64,000 nt of DNA from Arthrobacter gallicola (GTDB taxonomy: Bacteria > Actinomycetota > Actinomycetes > Actinomycetales > Micrococcaceae), in NCBI RefSeq assembly GCF_014836775.1, contig NZ_JACSQD010000001.1, forward strand, positions 293,038 to 357,037, in the 5' to 3' direction. Under the pieces are notes generated by a model. That model worked only from the letters and a program-made list of their open reading frames with translations. It did not search any database and had not been told where the DNA came from. Every line of letters begins with the position of its first letter. Within the stretch, counting starts at the first letter, position 1. A program made the translations under genes and the position numbers. Of this stretch, positions 11,422 to 19,833 are shown piece by piece.

Positions 11422-12871
11422 CCCACGCGGATTTCTAAAAGTACGGGAGCGCGAAACCCAGCCCCGCCGGCCCGTCCCCGTCCGCATCATGGACTTCAAG
11501 GAAGTCTATGAACGGCAGGAAAAAGGTGTGCTTCAGGAGCAGGCCGGACGCTGCATGGACTGCGGCATTCCGTTCTGCCACCAGGGCTGCCCGCTGGGCA
11601 ACCTCATCCCGGAATGGAATGACCTGACCTGGCGGGACAAGGGCCAGGAAGCGATCGAACGGCTACACGCCACGAATAACTTCCCCGAGTTCACCGGCCG
11701 GCTCTGCCCGGCGCCCTGCGAAGCGTCCTGCGTGCTGGGCATCAACCAGCCCGCCGTGACCATCAAGCAGGTTGAGGTCTCCATCATCGACCAGGCCTTC
11801 GATGAGAACTGGGTCCACCCGCACGCCCCCGAGCGGCTCACGGACAAGACCATCGCCGTCGTCGGTTCCGGACCGGCCGGACTGGCGGTGGCCCAGCAGC
11901 TCACCCGTGCCGGCCACACCGTGGCCGTCTACGAACGGGATGACAAGATCGGCGGCCTGCTGCGCTACGGCATTCCGGACTTCAAGATGGAAAAAGTCCA
12001 GGTGGACCGCCGGCTGGAGCAGATGCGGGCGGAAGGCACCCGCTTCCGCACCGGCGTCGAAGTCGGAAAGGACATTTCCTGGGAGCAGCTGCGCCGCCGG
12101 TACGACGCCGTCGTGATCGCCACCGGTGCCACCGTGCCGCGGGACCTGCCCATTCCGGGCCGGGAACTGGCCGGCGTGCACTTCGCCATGGATTACCTGG
12201 TGCAGTCCAACCGTGCCGTGGCAGGGGAGAAGGTCAAAAACCAGATCCACGCCGAGGGCAAACACGTGGTCATCCTGGGCGGCGGGGACACCGGCGCGGA
12301 CTGCATCGGCACCGCGCACCGGCACCAGGCGGCCTCGGTGACCACCCTGGCCATCGGGAAGCAGCCTCCCACAGAGCGTGCAGCCCATCAGCCCTGGCCC
12401 ATGTACCCGACGCTGTTCGAGGTAGCCAGCGCCCACGAAGAAGGCGGAGAGCGCACCTACCTGGCCTCCACCGTCGAGTTCGTGGGGGAGAACGGGAAGC
12501 TGACGGGCGTTAAGGTCGCCGAAACCGAATACGTGGACGGCAGGCGCCTGCCCAAGGCCGGCACCGAACGGATCATCCCGGCAGACCTGGTCTTCCTCTC
12601 ACTCGGTTTCACCGGTCCGGAACCGGCAGGCCTGGCAGAGCAGGTCCATACCGAATTCGATGAGCGGACCAACGTCCGGCGCGACGGCTACTACATGACG
12701 AACACTCCGGGCGTCTTCGCCGCCGGTGATGCCGGCCGCGGACAGTCCCTGATCGTCTGGGCGATTGCCGAGGGACGCGCCTGCGCCGCCGCGGTTGATA
12801 AGTGGCTGGAAGGCTCCACCCGCCTGCCGGCGCCCGTGGCTCCCAGCGACCGGGCAATAGCACCGCTGTAG
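11414..12871 (+). CDS. gltD: Glutamate synthase small subunit
   Basis: NADPH-oxidising subunit that feeds electrons to GltB. 485 residues. N-terminal cysteine clusters for 4Fe-4S centres ([14 protein letters not shown] and CPAPCEASC), then an FAD-binding [13 protein letters not shown] near residue 152 and an NADPH-binding [11 protein letters not shown] near 293. The GTG start lies inside the end of gltB, so the pair is cotranslated. Confidence 0.98.
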   Translation: MADPRGFLKVRERETQPRRPVPVRIMDFKEVYERQEKGVLQEQAGRCMDCGIPFCHQGCPLGNLIPEWNDLTWRDKGQEAIERLHATNNFPEFTGRLCPAPCEASCVLGINQPAVTIKQVEVSIIDQAFDENWVHPHAPERLTDKTIAVVGSGPAGLAVAQQLTRAGHTVAVYERDDKIGGLLRYGIPDFKMEKVQVDRRLEQMRAEGTRFRTGVEVGKDISWEQLRRRYDAVVIATGATVPRDLPIPGRELAGVHFAMDYLVQSNRAVAGEKVKNQIHAEGKHVVILGGGDTGADCIGTAHRHQAASVTTLAIGKQPPTERAAHQPWPMYPTLFEVASAHEEGGERTYLASTVEFVGENGKLTGVKVAETEYVDGRRLPKAGTERIIPADLVFLSLGFTGPEPAGLAEQVHTEFDERTNVRRDGYYMTNTPGVFAAGDAGRGQSLIVWAIAEGRACAAAVDKWLEGSTRLPAPVAPSDRAIAPL

Positions 12872-12890
12872 CAGCGGGAAGGTTTTCCAC

Positions 12891-12927
12891 GGCAGGGGCG
12901 CCGGACCGGTGCCGGTGTCCCTGCCGC
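12891..12927 (+). terminator. Terminator-like hairpin after gltD
   Basis: GGCAGGG (12891-12897) pairs with CCCTGCC (12919-12925), and the inner CGCCGG pairs with CCGGTG, giving a stem of about 13 pairs with one bulge. The tail (gcgtttga) is poor in T. It lies 20 bases after the gltD stop and 75 bases before pyk, so it probably separates the two transcripts. Confidence 0.6.
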
Positions 12928-13001
12928 GTTTGAGGTTCGCGGCCAGGAGGATGTGCCTCCGGGCTTAGGCGCAGGAGCGACAGGAGACTAGGGTAGAGAT
13001 T

Positions 13002-14513
13002 ATGAGACGCGCAAAGATTGTTGCCACTTTTGGCCCTGCCATAGCCAGTTACGAGAACACCGTAGCCGTGCTGCGTGCCGGCGTTGACGTTGCACGCATG
13101 AACATGAGCCACGGCGACCACTCAGTTCACAACAACACGTATGAGAACGTGCGCCGGGCCTCGGCCGAGCTGGGGAAGCCCGTTGGTATTTTCGCCGACC
13201 TCCAGGGCCCCAAGATCCGTCTGGGACGGTTCACTGACGGACCGCATTTCCTGAACCGCGGCGACACTTTCACCATCACGATTGAAGACATTCCCGGTAC
13301 CGCCGAAATCTGCTCCACGACGTACAAGGGCCTTCCGGGTGACGTCAACGTGGGTGATTCGCTGCTGATCGACGACGGGAAGGTCGCTCTCCGGGCCACC
13401 GCCGTGGACGACACCAAGGTAGTCACCGAGGTCACCGTCCCCGGGCCCGTCTCCAACAACAAGGGCATTAACCTGCCCGGCGTGGCAGTCAATGTGCCTG
13501 CCATGAGCGAAAAGGACGAGGAAGACCTCCGCTGGGCCATCCGCCGCGGCGTGGACATGGTTGCCCTGTCCTTCGTGCGTAATGCCGAAGACGTCAGCCG
13601 TGTCCACGAAATCATGGATGAGGAAGGCCGCCGCGTTCCGGTGATCGCCAAAATCGAGAAGCCGCAGGCCGTGGCAGCGATCGAAGAGATCATCGACGCT
13701 TTCGACGCCATCATGGTTGCCCGCGGCGACCTCGGCGTGGAGCTGCCGCTCGAAGATGTGCCGCTGGTTCAGAAGAACGCGATTGAGCTGGCACGCCGCT
13801 GGGCCAAGCCGGTCATCGTAGCCACCCAGGTCCTGGAATCCATGATCGAAAGCCCGCGCCCCACCCGCGCCGAGGCATCGGACTGCGCCAACGCGGTGCT
13901 CGACGGCGCGGATGCCGTGATGCTCTCCGGCGAAACCTCGGTGGGCAAATACCCCATCGACACGGTCAAGACCATGGCCCGGATCATCGAGTCCACCGAG
14001 GAACACGGCCTGAACCGCGTTCCTCCGCTGGGCAGCAAGCCCCGGACCCGCGGCGGAGCGATCACCCGTGCCGCCGTCGAAATCGCAGATCAGCTGGATA
14101 CAGCCTGCATCTGTACGTTCACCCAGTCCGGTGACTCGGCCCGCCGCCTCTCCCGCCTGCGGCCCAAGAAGGCTGTCTTCGCGTTTACGCCGGTGGAATC
14201 GACGCTGAACTACATGTCCCTGTTCTGGGGCATCCAGCCGATGCTGGTGGAGTTCGCGGAGCACACCGACAAGATGACTGCCCAGGTGGACCGGGTTCTG
14301 CTCGAACGCGGGATTGTCGAGGAAGGTGCCATGGTCGTCATCGCGGCCGGGTCGCCTCCCGGACAGGCCGGATCGACCAACCTGATCAAGGTCCACCGCG
14401 TCGGCGACGCCGCGGATGCCGGCGGCGAAGGGAACGGACGTCCGCTGGAGAAGGAAAAGGTCGGCCCGTGGCCGGTCAAGGAAGCCAATAAGGGCAAGGC
14501 CAAGCCGATCTAA
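13002..14513 (+). CDS. pyk: Pyruvate kinase
   Basis: Makes pyruvate and ATP from phosphoenolpyruvate and ADP, the last step of glycolysis. 503 residues. Visible features: N-terminal IVATFGPA and ARMNMSHGD, the active-site segment IAKIEKPQAV, and RPTRAEASDCANAV leading to MLSGETSVGKYP. The C-terminus ends in a Lys/Gly-rich tail. It is transcribed alone between two hairpin terminators. Confidence 0.97.
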   Translation: MRRAKIVATFGPAIASYENTVAVLRAGVDVARMNMSHGDHSVHNNTYENVRRASAELGKPVGIFADLQGPKIRLGRFTDGPHFLNRGDTFTITIEDIPGTAEICSTTYKGLPGDVNVGDSLLIDDGKVALRATAVDDTKVVTEVTVPGPVSNNKGINLPGVAVNVPAMSEKDEEDLRWAIRRGVDMVALSFVRNAEDVSRVHEIMDEEGRRVPVIAKIEKPQAVAAIEEIIDAFDAIMVARGDLGVELPLEDVPLVQKNAIELARRWAKPVIVATQVLESMIESPRPTRAEASDCANAVLDGADAVMLSGETSVGKYPIDTVKTMARIIESTEEHGLNRVPPLGSKPRTRGGAITRAAVEIADQLDTACICTFTQSGDSARRLSRLRPKKAVFAFTPVESTLNYMSLFWGIQPMLVEFAEHTDKMTAQVDRVLLERGIVEEGAMVVIAAGSPPGQAGSTNLIKVHRVGDAADAGGEGNGRPLEKEKVGPWPVKEANKGKAKPI

Positions 14514-14540
14514 TCCGGCAGGGCGCTTGAGCCTTACCGA

Positions 14541-14575
14541 ACTGCCCGGCCGGGTTATCCGGCCGGGCAGTTCTG
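14541..14575. terminator. Strong terminator shared by pyk and the SHOCT gene
   Basis: A perfect 13-bp stem, ACTGCCCGGCCGG (14541-14553) against CCGGCCGGGCAGT (14559-14571), with a five-base loop. It sits between two converging genes, 28 bases after the pyk stop and 7 bases after the stop of the minus-strand gene, so it probably works in both directions. Confidence 0.85.
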
Positions 14576-14577
14576 CG

Positions 14578-14895
14578 TTAGGTCAGTAACCGCGATTTGG
14601 CGGCTGCAAACTCCTCGTCAGTGAGCACACCTGAGGCGTGCAGGTCCGCCAGCCGGCCAATTTGGTCGGCGAGCGTCGCCCCTCCGGCGGGTGCTCCCGC
14701 AGCTGGCTGCGGGGGAGCCGGGGGCGGGGGCGGCGGCATCTGTTCCGGCACGTTCGCGGCTGCGTATTCACGTTCGCTGCGGGCGCGTGCCCGGCGGTTG
14801 ACGGCGTTGGACGTCGCCTGGGCTGTTCCCGAAATAACGGCGGTGCGGGCTATGGTTCCCAGGAGGCCTGGCCGGCCGCCTCTGTTTAGTGGCAT
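14578..14895 (-). CDS. SHOCT-domain small protein
   Basis: A 105-residue protein. A basic N-terminal part (residues 1-45) is followed by a Pro-run linker (PPPPPPAPPQP) and a C-terminal SHOCT domain: LADQIGRLADLHASGVLTDEEFAAAKSRLL. SHOCT domains are short oligomerisation modules at the ends of bacterial membrane or envelope proteins. ATG 14895 has GGAGGAGA just upstream; the in-frame start at 14931 has none. It follows the DUF6325 gene by 19 bases, and the two probably form an operon. Confidence 0.85.
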   Translation of the reverse strand: MPLNRGGRPGLLGTIARTAVISGTAQATSNAVNRRARARSEREYAAANVPEQMPPPPPPAPPQPAAGAPAGGATLADQIGRLADLHASGVLTDEEFAAAKSRLLT

Positions 14896-14914
14896 GGTTC
14901 TCCTCCGTGTCGGC

Positions 14915-15340
14915 TCACTTTGCGGCGGCACTGGCGTCCAGCGCAGCGTTCACTGTGTCGCGGGGGATCCGCACATGCAGGGCGGTTGTTCCGCCTGCCC
15001 GCCGGACCTCCGCAGAGAGGGGCTGAGCCCATTTGTGTTCGAAGGCCGCAACCACCGCCGCTTCGTTGTTGCCAACCGATTCGGCAGCGACTTCCAGGTC
15101 CGCATCGCTGAGCAGCGTCAGCGGCCGGGAATCCACGAGCACATCGGCCCAGGCTTCGGGCAGATCGTCTTCAAGGTCGCGGATGTGCACCCTTCCGTCC
15201 CCATCCCGGGTTACCAGGACCAGGTCAATAAGGTTCACCGCACCGCTGCGGACAGTCTCACCCAGCGTGGTGATGACGCCGGCGTCGATGTCCGGTTGGG
15301 GGAAGGTGAAGATCACCACTTCCACGGGGCCAAGTTCCAT
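14915..15340 (-). CDS. DUF6325-family protein
   Basis: A 141-residue protein beginning MELGPVEVVIFTFPQ, with the DUF6325 pattern of a small alpha/beta N-terminal module (GETVRSGAVNLIDLVLVTRD) and a C-terminal part rich in Ala and Val. Function unknown. In actinobacteria such genes commonly sit next to a SHOCT-domain gene, as here. ATG 15340 is preceded by AGGAGC; the in-frame start 33 bases upstream is less well placed. Confidence 0.8.
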   Translation of the reverse strand: MELGPVEVVIFTFPQPDIDAGVITTLGETVRSGAVNLIDLVLVTRDGDGRVHIRDLEDDLPEAWADVLVDSRPLTLLSDADLEVAAESVGNNEAAVVAAFEHKWAQPLSAEVRRAGGTTALHVRIPRDTVNAALDASAAAK

Positions 15341-15488
15341 GTTCAGCTCCTGATCCGGTCCTGATCCAGGCAATGTGTGGCTCCATAGGGGGCCCTGGGT
15401 GGTCTCAATTGTGGACCCGATGGCCAGGGAGCGGAACCTCGGAGGGTTTTTCGGGCACGGGGATGCCCCTTCTTCCTGGAACGCAGAA

Positions 15489-15529
15489 CGGCCGCTGCAG
15501 CCCCCTCCAAGGGGGAGCCGCAGCGGCCG
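15489..15529 (-). terminator. Terminator of the ANTAR regulator gene
   Basis: An outer 10-bp perfect stem (CGGCCGCTGC, 15489-15498, with GCAGCGGCCG, 15520-15529) encloses an inner stem CCCCCT/AGGGGG. Sixteen bases past the stop of the minus-strand response regulator gene. The sequence beyond it on that strand (ttctgcgttcc) has only a weak T tail. Confidence 0.8.
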
Positions 15530-15544
15530 TGCAGCCAGGTCCGG

Positions 15545-16150
15545 TTAGTTGACCTGGTTGATGATGGTTTCCGCGACCTCGCGCATGCTCAGGCGGCGGT
15601 CCATGGAGGTCTTCTGGATCCAGCGGAAGGCCTCCGGCTCGGTCAGACCCATCTTGGTGGTGAGCAGGCTCTTGGCGCGCTCCACGAGCTTGCGGGTGGC
15701 GAACTGTTCCTTCAGGTCGGAAACCTCATTCTCCAGCGCCTTGATTTCCTCATGCCGTGACAGGGCGATCTCGATGGCCGGGATCAGATCCGCAGGGGTG
15801 AACGGCTTCACCACGTAGGCCATCGCACCGGCTTCACGGGCCCGCTCGACGAGTTCCTTCTGGCTGAATGCAGTCAGCAGCACCACGGGAGCGATGCGGG
15901 CCTTCACGATGGCTTCGGCTGCACTGATGCCGTCCATAACCGGCATCTTCACGTCCATCAGCACCAGATCAGGCTTCAGTTCGGTTGCCATCTCCACGGC
16001 TTTTTCCCCGTTGTCGGCTTCACCGACGACGTCGTAGCCTTCGCCGGTGAGGATTTCCACGATGTCCAGACGGATCAGCGTCTCATCCTCGGCAACGAGG
16101 ACGCGCCGCGCGGGAGTGTTGGACGGTACGGGCTCGGTTGACTCAGACAC
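15545..16150 (-). CDS. pdtaR: ANTAR-domain response regulator (PdtaR-like)
   Basis: A receiver domain (residues 16-132) with acidic pocket EDE at 21-23, phosphoacceptor D66 in LVLMDVKMP and the switch Lys in VVKPF, followed by a coiled linker and a C-terminal ANTAR RNA-binding domain (about 145-198, with AKSLLTTKMGLTEPEAFRWIQ). Proteins of this layout bind dual-hexaloop hairpins and act as antiterminators, activated by a PdtaS-type kinase. No kinase gene lies next to it here. The symbol is by family similarity to mycobacterial PdtaR. Confidence 0.9.
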   Translation of the reverse strand: MSESTEPVPSNTPARRVLVAEDETLIRLDIVEILTGEGYDVVGEADNGEKAVEMATELKPDLVLMDVKMPVMDGISAAEAIVKARIAPVVLLTAFSQKELVERAREAGAMAYVVKPFTPADLIPAIEIALSRHEEIKALENEVSDLKEQFATRKLVERAKSLLTTKMGLTEPEAFRWIQKTSMDRRLSMREVAETIINQVN

Positions 16151-16279
16151 AGATGCTCCTCAAAAGACGACAGCACCACCGGTGGTGACCGGTAGTTCAC
16201 GGAAACAGCCTATCTGCATGTAGAGTAGTTTCGCGCCCAACACGAGGGATCAATCCGGTTGATCAACGTCACAGGGCCT

Positions 16280-16361
16280 GCCCGAATGGCGGAATCGGTA
16301 GACGCGCTGCACTCAAAATGCAGTATCGAAAGGTGTGTGGGTTCGAGTCCCACTTCGGGCA
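16280..16361 (+). tRNA. tRNA-Leu (CAA)
   Basis: A complete cloverleaf. The acceptor stem GCCCGAA pairs with TTCGGGC with A as discriminator; the D-arm holds GGTAGAC; the anticodon arm reads GCA CTCAAAA TGC with anticodon CAA, which decodes UUG. A long class II variable arm follows, then the T-arm GTGGGTTCGAGTCCCAC. The CCA end is not encoded. Confidence 0.97.
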
Positions 16362-16382
16362 CTTTGGCATAGGCACCCCCTG

Positions 16383-16415
16383 CACCCCGGTCTTCAGACC
16401 CGGGTGTTTTCTTTT
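16383..16415 (+). terminator. Terminator after tRNA-Leu
   Basis: CACCCCGGTC (16383-16392) and GACCCGGGTG (16397-16406) form a ten-pair stem with one mismatch, followed by TTTTCTTTT. This is a typical intrinsic terminator reading in the tRNA direction, 21 bases after its 3' end. The stop codon of the converging MFS gene lies in the hairpin loop. Confidence 0.88.
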
Positions 16416-17692
16416 GCCGTGGGCCGAAGTCCCTGCAGGACTGTCCAGGCGATAACCACCGCCACCAGCAAAACGGCGGAGTAGCCCAGGCCGGAGTAGC
16501 CAACCGCAGCAAGTATCAGCCCCGCCGAGGCACCGCCGAGGGCCCCGGCCGCATTCATGCCCAGATCGGAAATGCCCTGGATGGCCGGCCGCTCGGGAAT
16601 GGCGACCGCCTCCGAAACCAGTGCCGACGCCGACACCACCGAGGCGGACCAGCCCAGGCCCAGCAGCACCAAACTCACCGTCACGGCAAGCGTGGACTGT
16701 GCCGCCAGCCCGGCGACGATCAGCGCGGCCAACAGGAGCCCCTGGCCCAGCAGCACCACGGACTTGCGCCCGATCCGGTCCGACAGCCAGCCGAACACCG
16801 GTGAGAGGGCATACATGCCGGCGATGTGCAGGCTGATGGTGAACCCCACAATGCTGATACTCGCCCCATGGCTGCTCAGATGGACCGGGGTCATCGACAT
16901 CAGGGCCACCATCACCGCATGGCTGAGTGCAATCACGGCGACGGCGTAGCGCGCGGCAGGGTTGGTCCGCAGGATGACAAGCCCGGACTTCCGTGGAAGC
17001 GGCGCCGCGCCGTCGTTCCCTGAACCCTGCATCCGCCGGGCGGCAAGCAGCGGGTCGGGCCGCAGTCCCGTGAGGTAGACGGCCGCAGCGGCCAGCTGGG
17101 CGGTCAAAGAGAAGACAAAAGCGCCAGTGAGCGGCGGCAGGCCCAGCGCGGCCCCGACGGCTTCACCGGGACCGAACAGATTGGGCCCAAGGACCGCACC
17201 GATGGTGGTGGACCACAACACCACGGACAGGTCCCGGCCCCGGGTCTGCGGCTCCGCCAGATCTGCCGCCGCGAACCGCGCCTGCAGGCTGACTGCGCTC
17301 CCTGACCCGAGCAGCACCAGCCCGGCCAGGAGCAGGGGGAAGAGGCCGGCAACTGCGGAACCAACGGCGGTGGCGGCGCCCAGACTGGCAATCAACGCTC
17401 CGGTGGAGAGGGACACCCTCCGGCCGGATGCCTCAGCGAGCCGGGCAAGCGGCACGGCGGCAGCGGCAGCTCCGAGGGTGCTCATCGTCGCGGCCATGCC
17501 GGACCAGGCAGCGGACCCGGAAAGCTCCGCGGCCAGCAGCGCCCCCAGGGAAAGGGTGGCTCCCATACCAATGCCACCCAGGATCTGACCCGCCACGAGA
17601 ACGGACAGTACCCGGCGCTGAGTGGGTTGGCCGGCGTGCAGTCTCCCGCCGGAGCGTCCGGCCTTCCCTGGTGTTTTCACTGCTGCCCCCAT
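16394..17692 (-). CDS. MFS transporter, drug-efflux type
   Basis: A 432-residue protein with about twelve membrane segments. The MFS signature appears between segments 2 and 3 (PLARLAEASGRRVS), and its second-half counterpart is GWLSDRIGRKSVV. No substrate can be read from sequence. Start choice is uncertain: ATG 17692 (MGAAVKTPG) and ATG 17755 are both poorly preceded by ribosome sites; I prefer 17692. It is divergent from the dehydrogenase at 17882, with a 190-base shared promoter region. Confidence 0.85.
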   Translation of the reverse strand: MGAAVKTPGKAGRSGGRLHAGQPTQRRVLSVLVAGQILGGIGMGATLSLGALLAAELSGSAAWSGMAATMSTLGAAAAAVPLARLAEASGRRVSLSTGALIASLGAATAVGSAVAGLFPLLLAGLVLLGSGSAVSLQARFAAADLAEPQTRGRDLSVVLWSTTIGAVLGPNLFGPGEAVGAALGLPPLTGAFVFSLTAQLAAAAVYLTGLRPDPLLAARRMQGSGNDGAAPLPRKSGLVILRTNPAARYAVAVIALSHAVMVALMSMTPVHLSSHGASISIVGFTISLHIAGMYALSPVFGWLSDRIGRKSVVLLGQGLLLAALIVAGLAAQSTLAVTVSLVLLGLGWSASVVSASALVSEAVAIPERPAIQGISDLGMNAAGALGGASAGLILAAVGYSGLGYSAVLLVAVVIAWTVLQGLRPTAKENTRV

Positions 17693-17819
17693 CACACACG
17701 CCGCTGTCCTGGGCAGGATATCCCGTCCGTCCCGAGCTCTCCTGGAGGCCCGCATCACAGGGCCTGGTGTCGGCCGTCTCCCGCGGACCCGGAGGAGAAA
17801 GTTCGGGAGTAGGCTCGAA

Positions 17820-17856
17820 ATATATGTGATCGCATGAACGGATATGCGGCATATAT
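17820..17856. promoter_or_regulatory. Nested inverted repeats between MFS gene and dehydrogenase
   Basis: ATATATG (17820-17826) and CATATAT (17850-17856) flank an inner pair CGCAT (17831-17835) and ATGCG (17844-17848). The AT-rich arms stand out in GC-rich DNA and lie 26 bases before the dehydrogenase start. They could be an operator overlapping a -10 element. The regulator is not identified. Confidence 0.5.
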
Positions 17857-17881
17857 CGGGAAATAGAGAAGGAGATGCCCC

Positions 17882-18832
17882 ATGAAGGCATGGCAGTTTA
17901 CCGGTACCAACAATCCCCTGGAACTCAACGAAGTCCCCGAGCCGAAGGCGGGCCCGGGCCAGGTTGTCGTCCAAGTGAAAGCCGCAGGAGTCTGCCACTC
18001 CGATGTGACCGCACTGGATGATCCGGGGTGGATGCCGCTCTTCCCGGTCCTGCCGCGGACCATGGGCCACGAGAACGCCGGCGTGGTCGTTGAGGTCGGC
18101 GAAGGCATGGATCACTGGAAGGTTGGTGACCGAGTTGGTCTGGCTCCGGTGATGAGCGACGGCGACGCGCTTGGTTACGGCCAGTGGGACGGCGGCTTCG
18201 GGCCGAAGCTCCTCGCCACCGATGACAATCTCGTCAAACTTCCCGACGAGGTGTCTTTCGAGCTCGCCGCCATGGCCACCGACGCCGGTCTGACCGCCTA
18301 CCACGCCATTATGGCGGTCGGCGGAGCGAAGGCCGGCATGAAGGTCGGTGTCATCGGCCTCGGCGGACTCGGGTACATCGGTGCCCGGGTGGCCGTACTG
18401 TCCGGTGCGGAAGTCTACGGTGCAGAGATTAACCCGGAGACGCAGAAGCTGGCAGATGAGATTGGCCTGGCCGGTGTGGCTTCCTCGATCGACGAGTTCA
18501 AGGACAAGGGACTGGACCTGATCGTGGACTACGCCGGATTCGGCACCACTACGTCGGCAGCCCTGGAAACCCTGGCCGAGCACGGAACCCTGGTCCAGGT
18601 GGGCATGGGCCGGTTGGAGTCCACCATCAACACCTACCCGCTGATCATCAACCAGCTCAGCATCAAGGGTTCCAAGTCCGGAACCAAGGAGGACCTCGAA
18701 GCACTGTATGAGCTGATGAAGTCCGGCCAGCTGAACCCGCCGATGAACATCATCACCCAGGCCGAAATCCCCGAGGCAATTGAGAAGCTCCGGGCCGGCG
18801 GCGTGATCGGGCGGTTCATCGCGAAGTACTAG
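17882..18832 (+). CDS. Zinc-type alcohol dehydrogenase-like protein, short form
   Basis: Medium-chain dehydrogenase/reductase family, 316 residues. The GroES-like domain keeps a catalytic-zinc Cys in GVCHSD (about residue 38) and GHENAGVV with the His; the Rossmann domain has GLGGLGYIG near 160. It is shorter than usual because the loop with four structural-zinc cysteines is missing. The position that normally holds the third catalytic-zinc Cys reads TDAGLTAYH, with Asp. Substrate unknown. GAGAAGGAGATG precedes the ATG. Its stop codon shares CTAG with the convergent exonuclease gene. Confidence 0.88.
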   Translation: MKAWQFTGTNNPLELNEVPEPKAGPGQVVVQVKAAGVCHSDVTALDDPGWMPLFPVLPRTMGHENAGVVVEVGEGMDHWKVGDRVGLAPVMSDGDALGYGQWDGGFGPKLLATDDNLVKLPDEVSFELAAMATDAGLTAYHAIMAVGGAKAGMKVGVIGLGGLGYIGARVAVLSGAEVYGAEINPETQKLADEIGLAGVASSIDEFKDKGLDLIVDYAGFGTTTSAALETLAEHGTLVQVGMGRLESTINTYPLIINQLSIKGSKSGTKEDLEALYELMKSGQLNPPMNIITQAEIPEAIEKLRAGGVIGRFIAKY

Positions 18833-19779
18833 GACCGGCTCTGGGCCGTCGAATCCAGGGCTTTGAGCAGCCGGCCAACGGAACCGCCGAGGTTCCACTC
18901 ATCGGCGAGTTGCTCCAGGCGGGCCCGGTTTTCACCCTCAACCGGGTGGAGCCGGGCCCCGGCCTCGTCCAGTGACGGTAGCTCGAGGCCGCGCACGATC
19001 CGCACCACGGACGGCGCGGCCTCGAGGTAGCCGGCCGCAGCAGTCAGTTTGGCGCGCACAGCCGAGGACAGTCCGCTGCCCCGGTCTTCGACGGCGGCGA
19101 GCAGCGACTCCAGTGAACCAAACTCGGCGAGCAGCGATGCCGCCGTTTTCTCCCCGATGCCGGCCACCCCGGGAAGGCCGTCCGAACTGTCGCCGCGGAG
19201 CGTTGCATAGTCGGCATACTGTTCCGGCAGGACCCGGTATTTGGCGACCATCGCGGCGTCGTCCATCACTTTCAGGTTCTTCATCCCTCCAGCGGTGTAA
19301 AGGACCCTGATCCCGCGGCTGTCATCAATCAGCTGGAACAGGTCACGGTCTCCTGTCACTACGTCCACCGGGCCGGCCGCCTGTGCTGCGTAGCTGCCGA
19401 TGACGTCGTCCGCCTCGTAGCCGGGGACACCGACGACGGCGATGCCCGCCAGCGCGAGTGCCTCCCGGATCATCGGAATCTGGGCTTCCAGGGCATCCGG
19501 CACCACTTCCACATCCGACCCGCCGGGCACAGTCTCCGCGACCCGGTGCTCCTTGTAGGAGGGAATGAGATCCACCCGCCACTGCGGCCGCCAGTCATCA
19601 TCCCAGCAGGCAACGAGGTGTGTGGGCGCAAACTCGGTGGTCAGCCGGGCAATCATGTCCAGCAGGCCGCGCACGGCGTTGACCGGTGTGCCGTCTGCGC
19701 GGCGAAGCGAATCCGGCAGTCCGTAGAAGGCACGGAAGTACAGGGATGCGGTGTCCAGGAGCATCAAACGGTCAGCCAT
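18829..19779 (-). CDS. 5'-3' exonuclease (FEN/ExoIX type)
   Basis: A 316-residue stand-alone relative of the DNA polymerase I 5' nuclease domain. Acidic metal-binding clusters are seen in MLLDTASLYFRAF (residues 6-18), ACWDDDW (about 58), PGYEADDVIGSYA (about 120) and TGDRDLFQLI (about 141); the helix-hairpin-helix PGVAGIGEKTAASLL is near 205. Probably acts on flap or gapped DNA. The last bases overlap the end of the dehydrogenase gene. Confidence 0.92.
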   Translation of the reverse strand: MADRLMLLDTASLYFRAFYGLPDSLRRADGTPVNAVRGLLDMIARLTTEFAPTHLVACWDDDWRPQWRVDLIPSYKEHRVAETVPGGSDVEVVPDALEAQIPMIREALALAGIAVVGVPGYEADDVIGSYAAQAAGPVDVVTGDRDLFQLIDDSRGIRVLYTAGGMKNLKVMDDAAMVAKYRVLPEQYADYATLRGDSSDGLPGVAGIGEKTAASLLAEFGSLESLLAAVEDRGSGLSSAVRAKLTAAAGYLEAAPSVVRIVRGLELPSLDEAGARLHPVEGENRARLEQLADEWNLGGSVGRLLKALDSTAQSRS

Positions 19780-19783
19780 ACGC

Positions 19784-19803
19784 CTGATCCTTGCATGGAT
19801 CAG
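19784..19803. promoter_or_regulatory. Perfect inverted repeat between exonuclease and TetR genes
   Basis: CTGATCC (19784-19790) and GGATCAG (19797-19803) are separated by six bases. The repeat lies just upstream of the exonuclease start and 31 bases beyond the TetR stop on the minus strand. It could be a weak terminator for tetR or an operator for the exonuclease gene; no T-run follows. Confidence 0.45.
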
Positions 19804-19833
19804 AGGCTGGGCGGGAGAAGGCTGTGCCCTGCG

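Noticed and set aside
16394..18898. A single 834-codon minus-strand gene spanning the MFS gene and beyond
   Set aside because: The upstream part is the antisense of the dehydrogenase gene at 17882-18832; the MFS protein begins near 17692.
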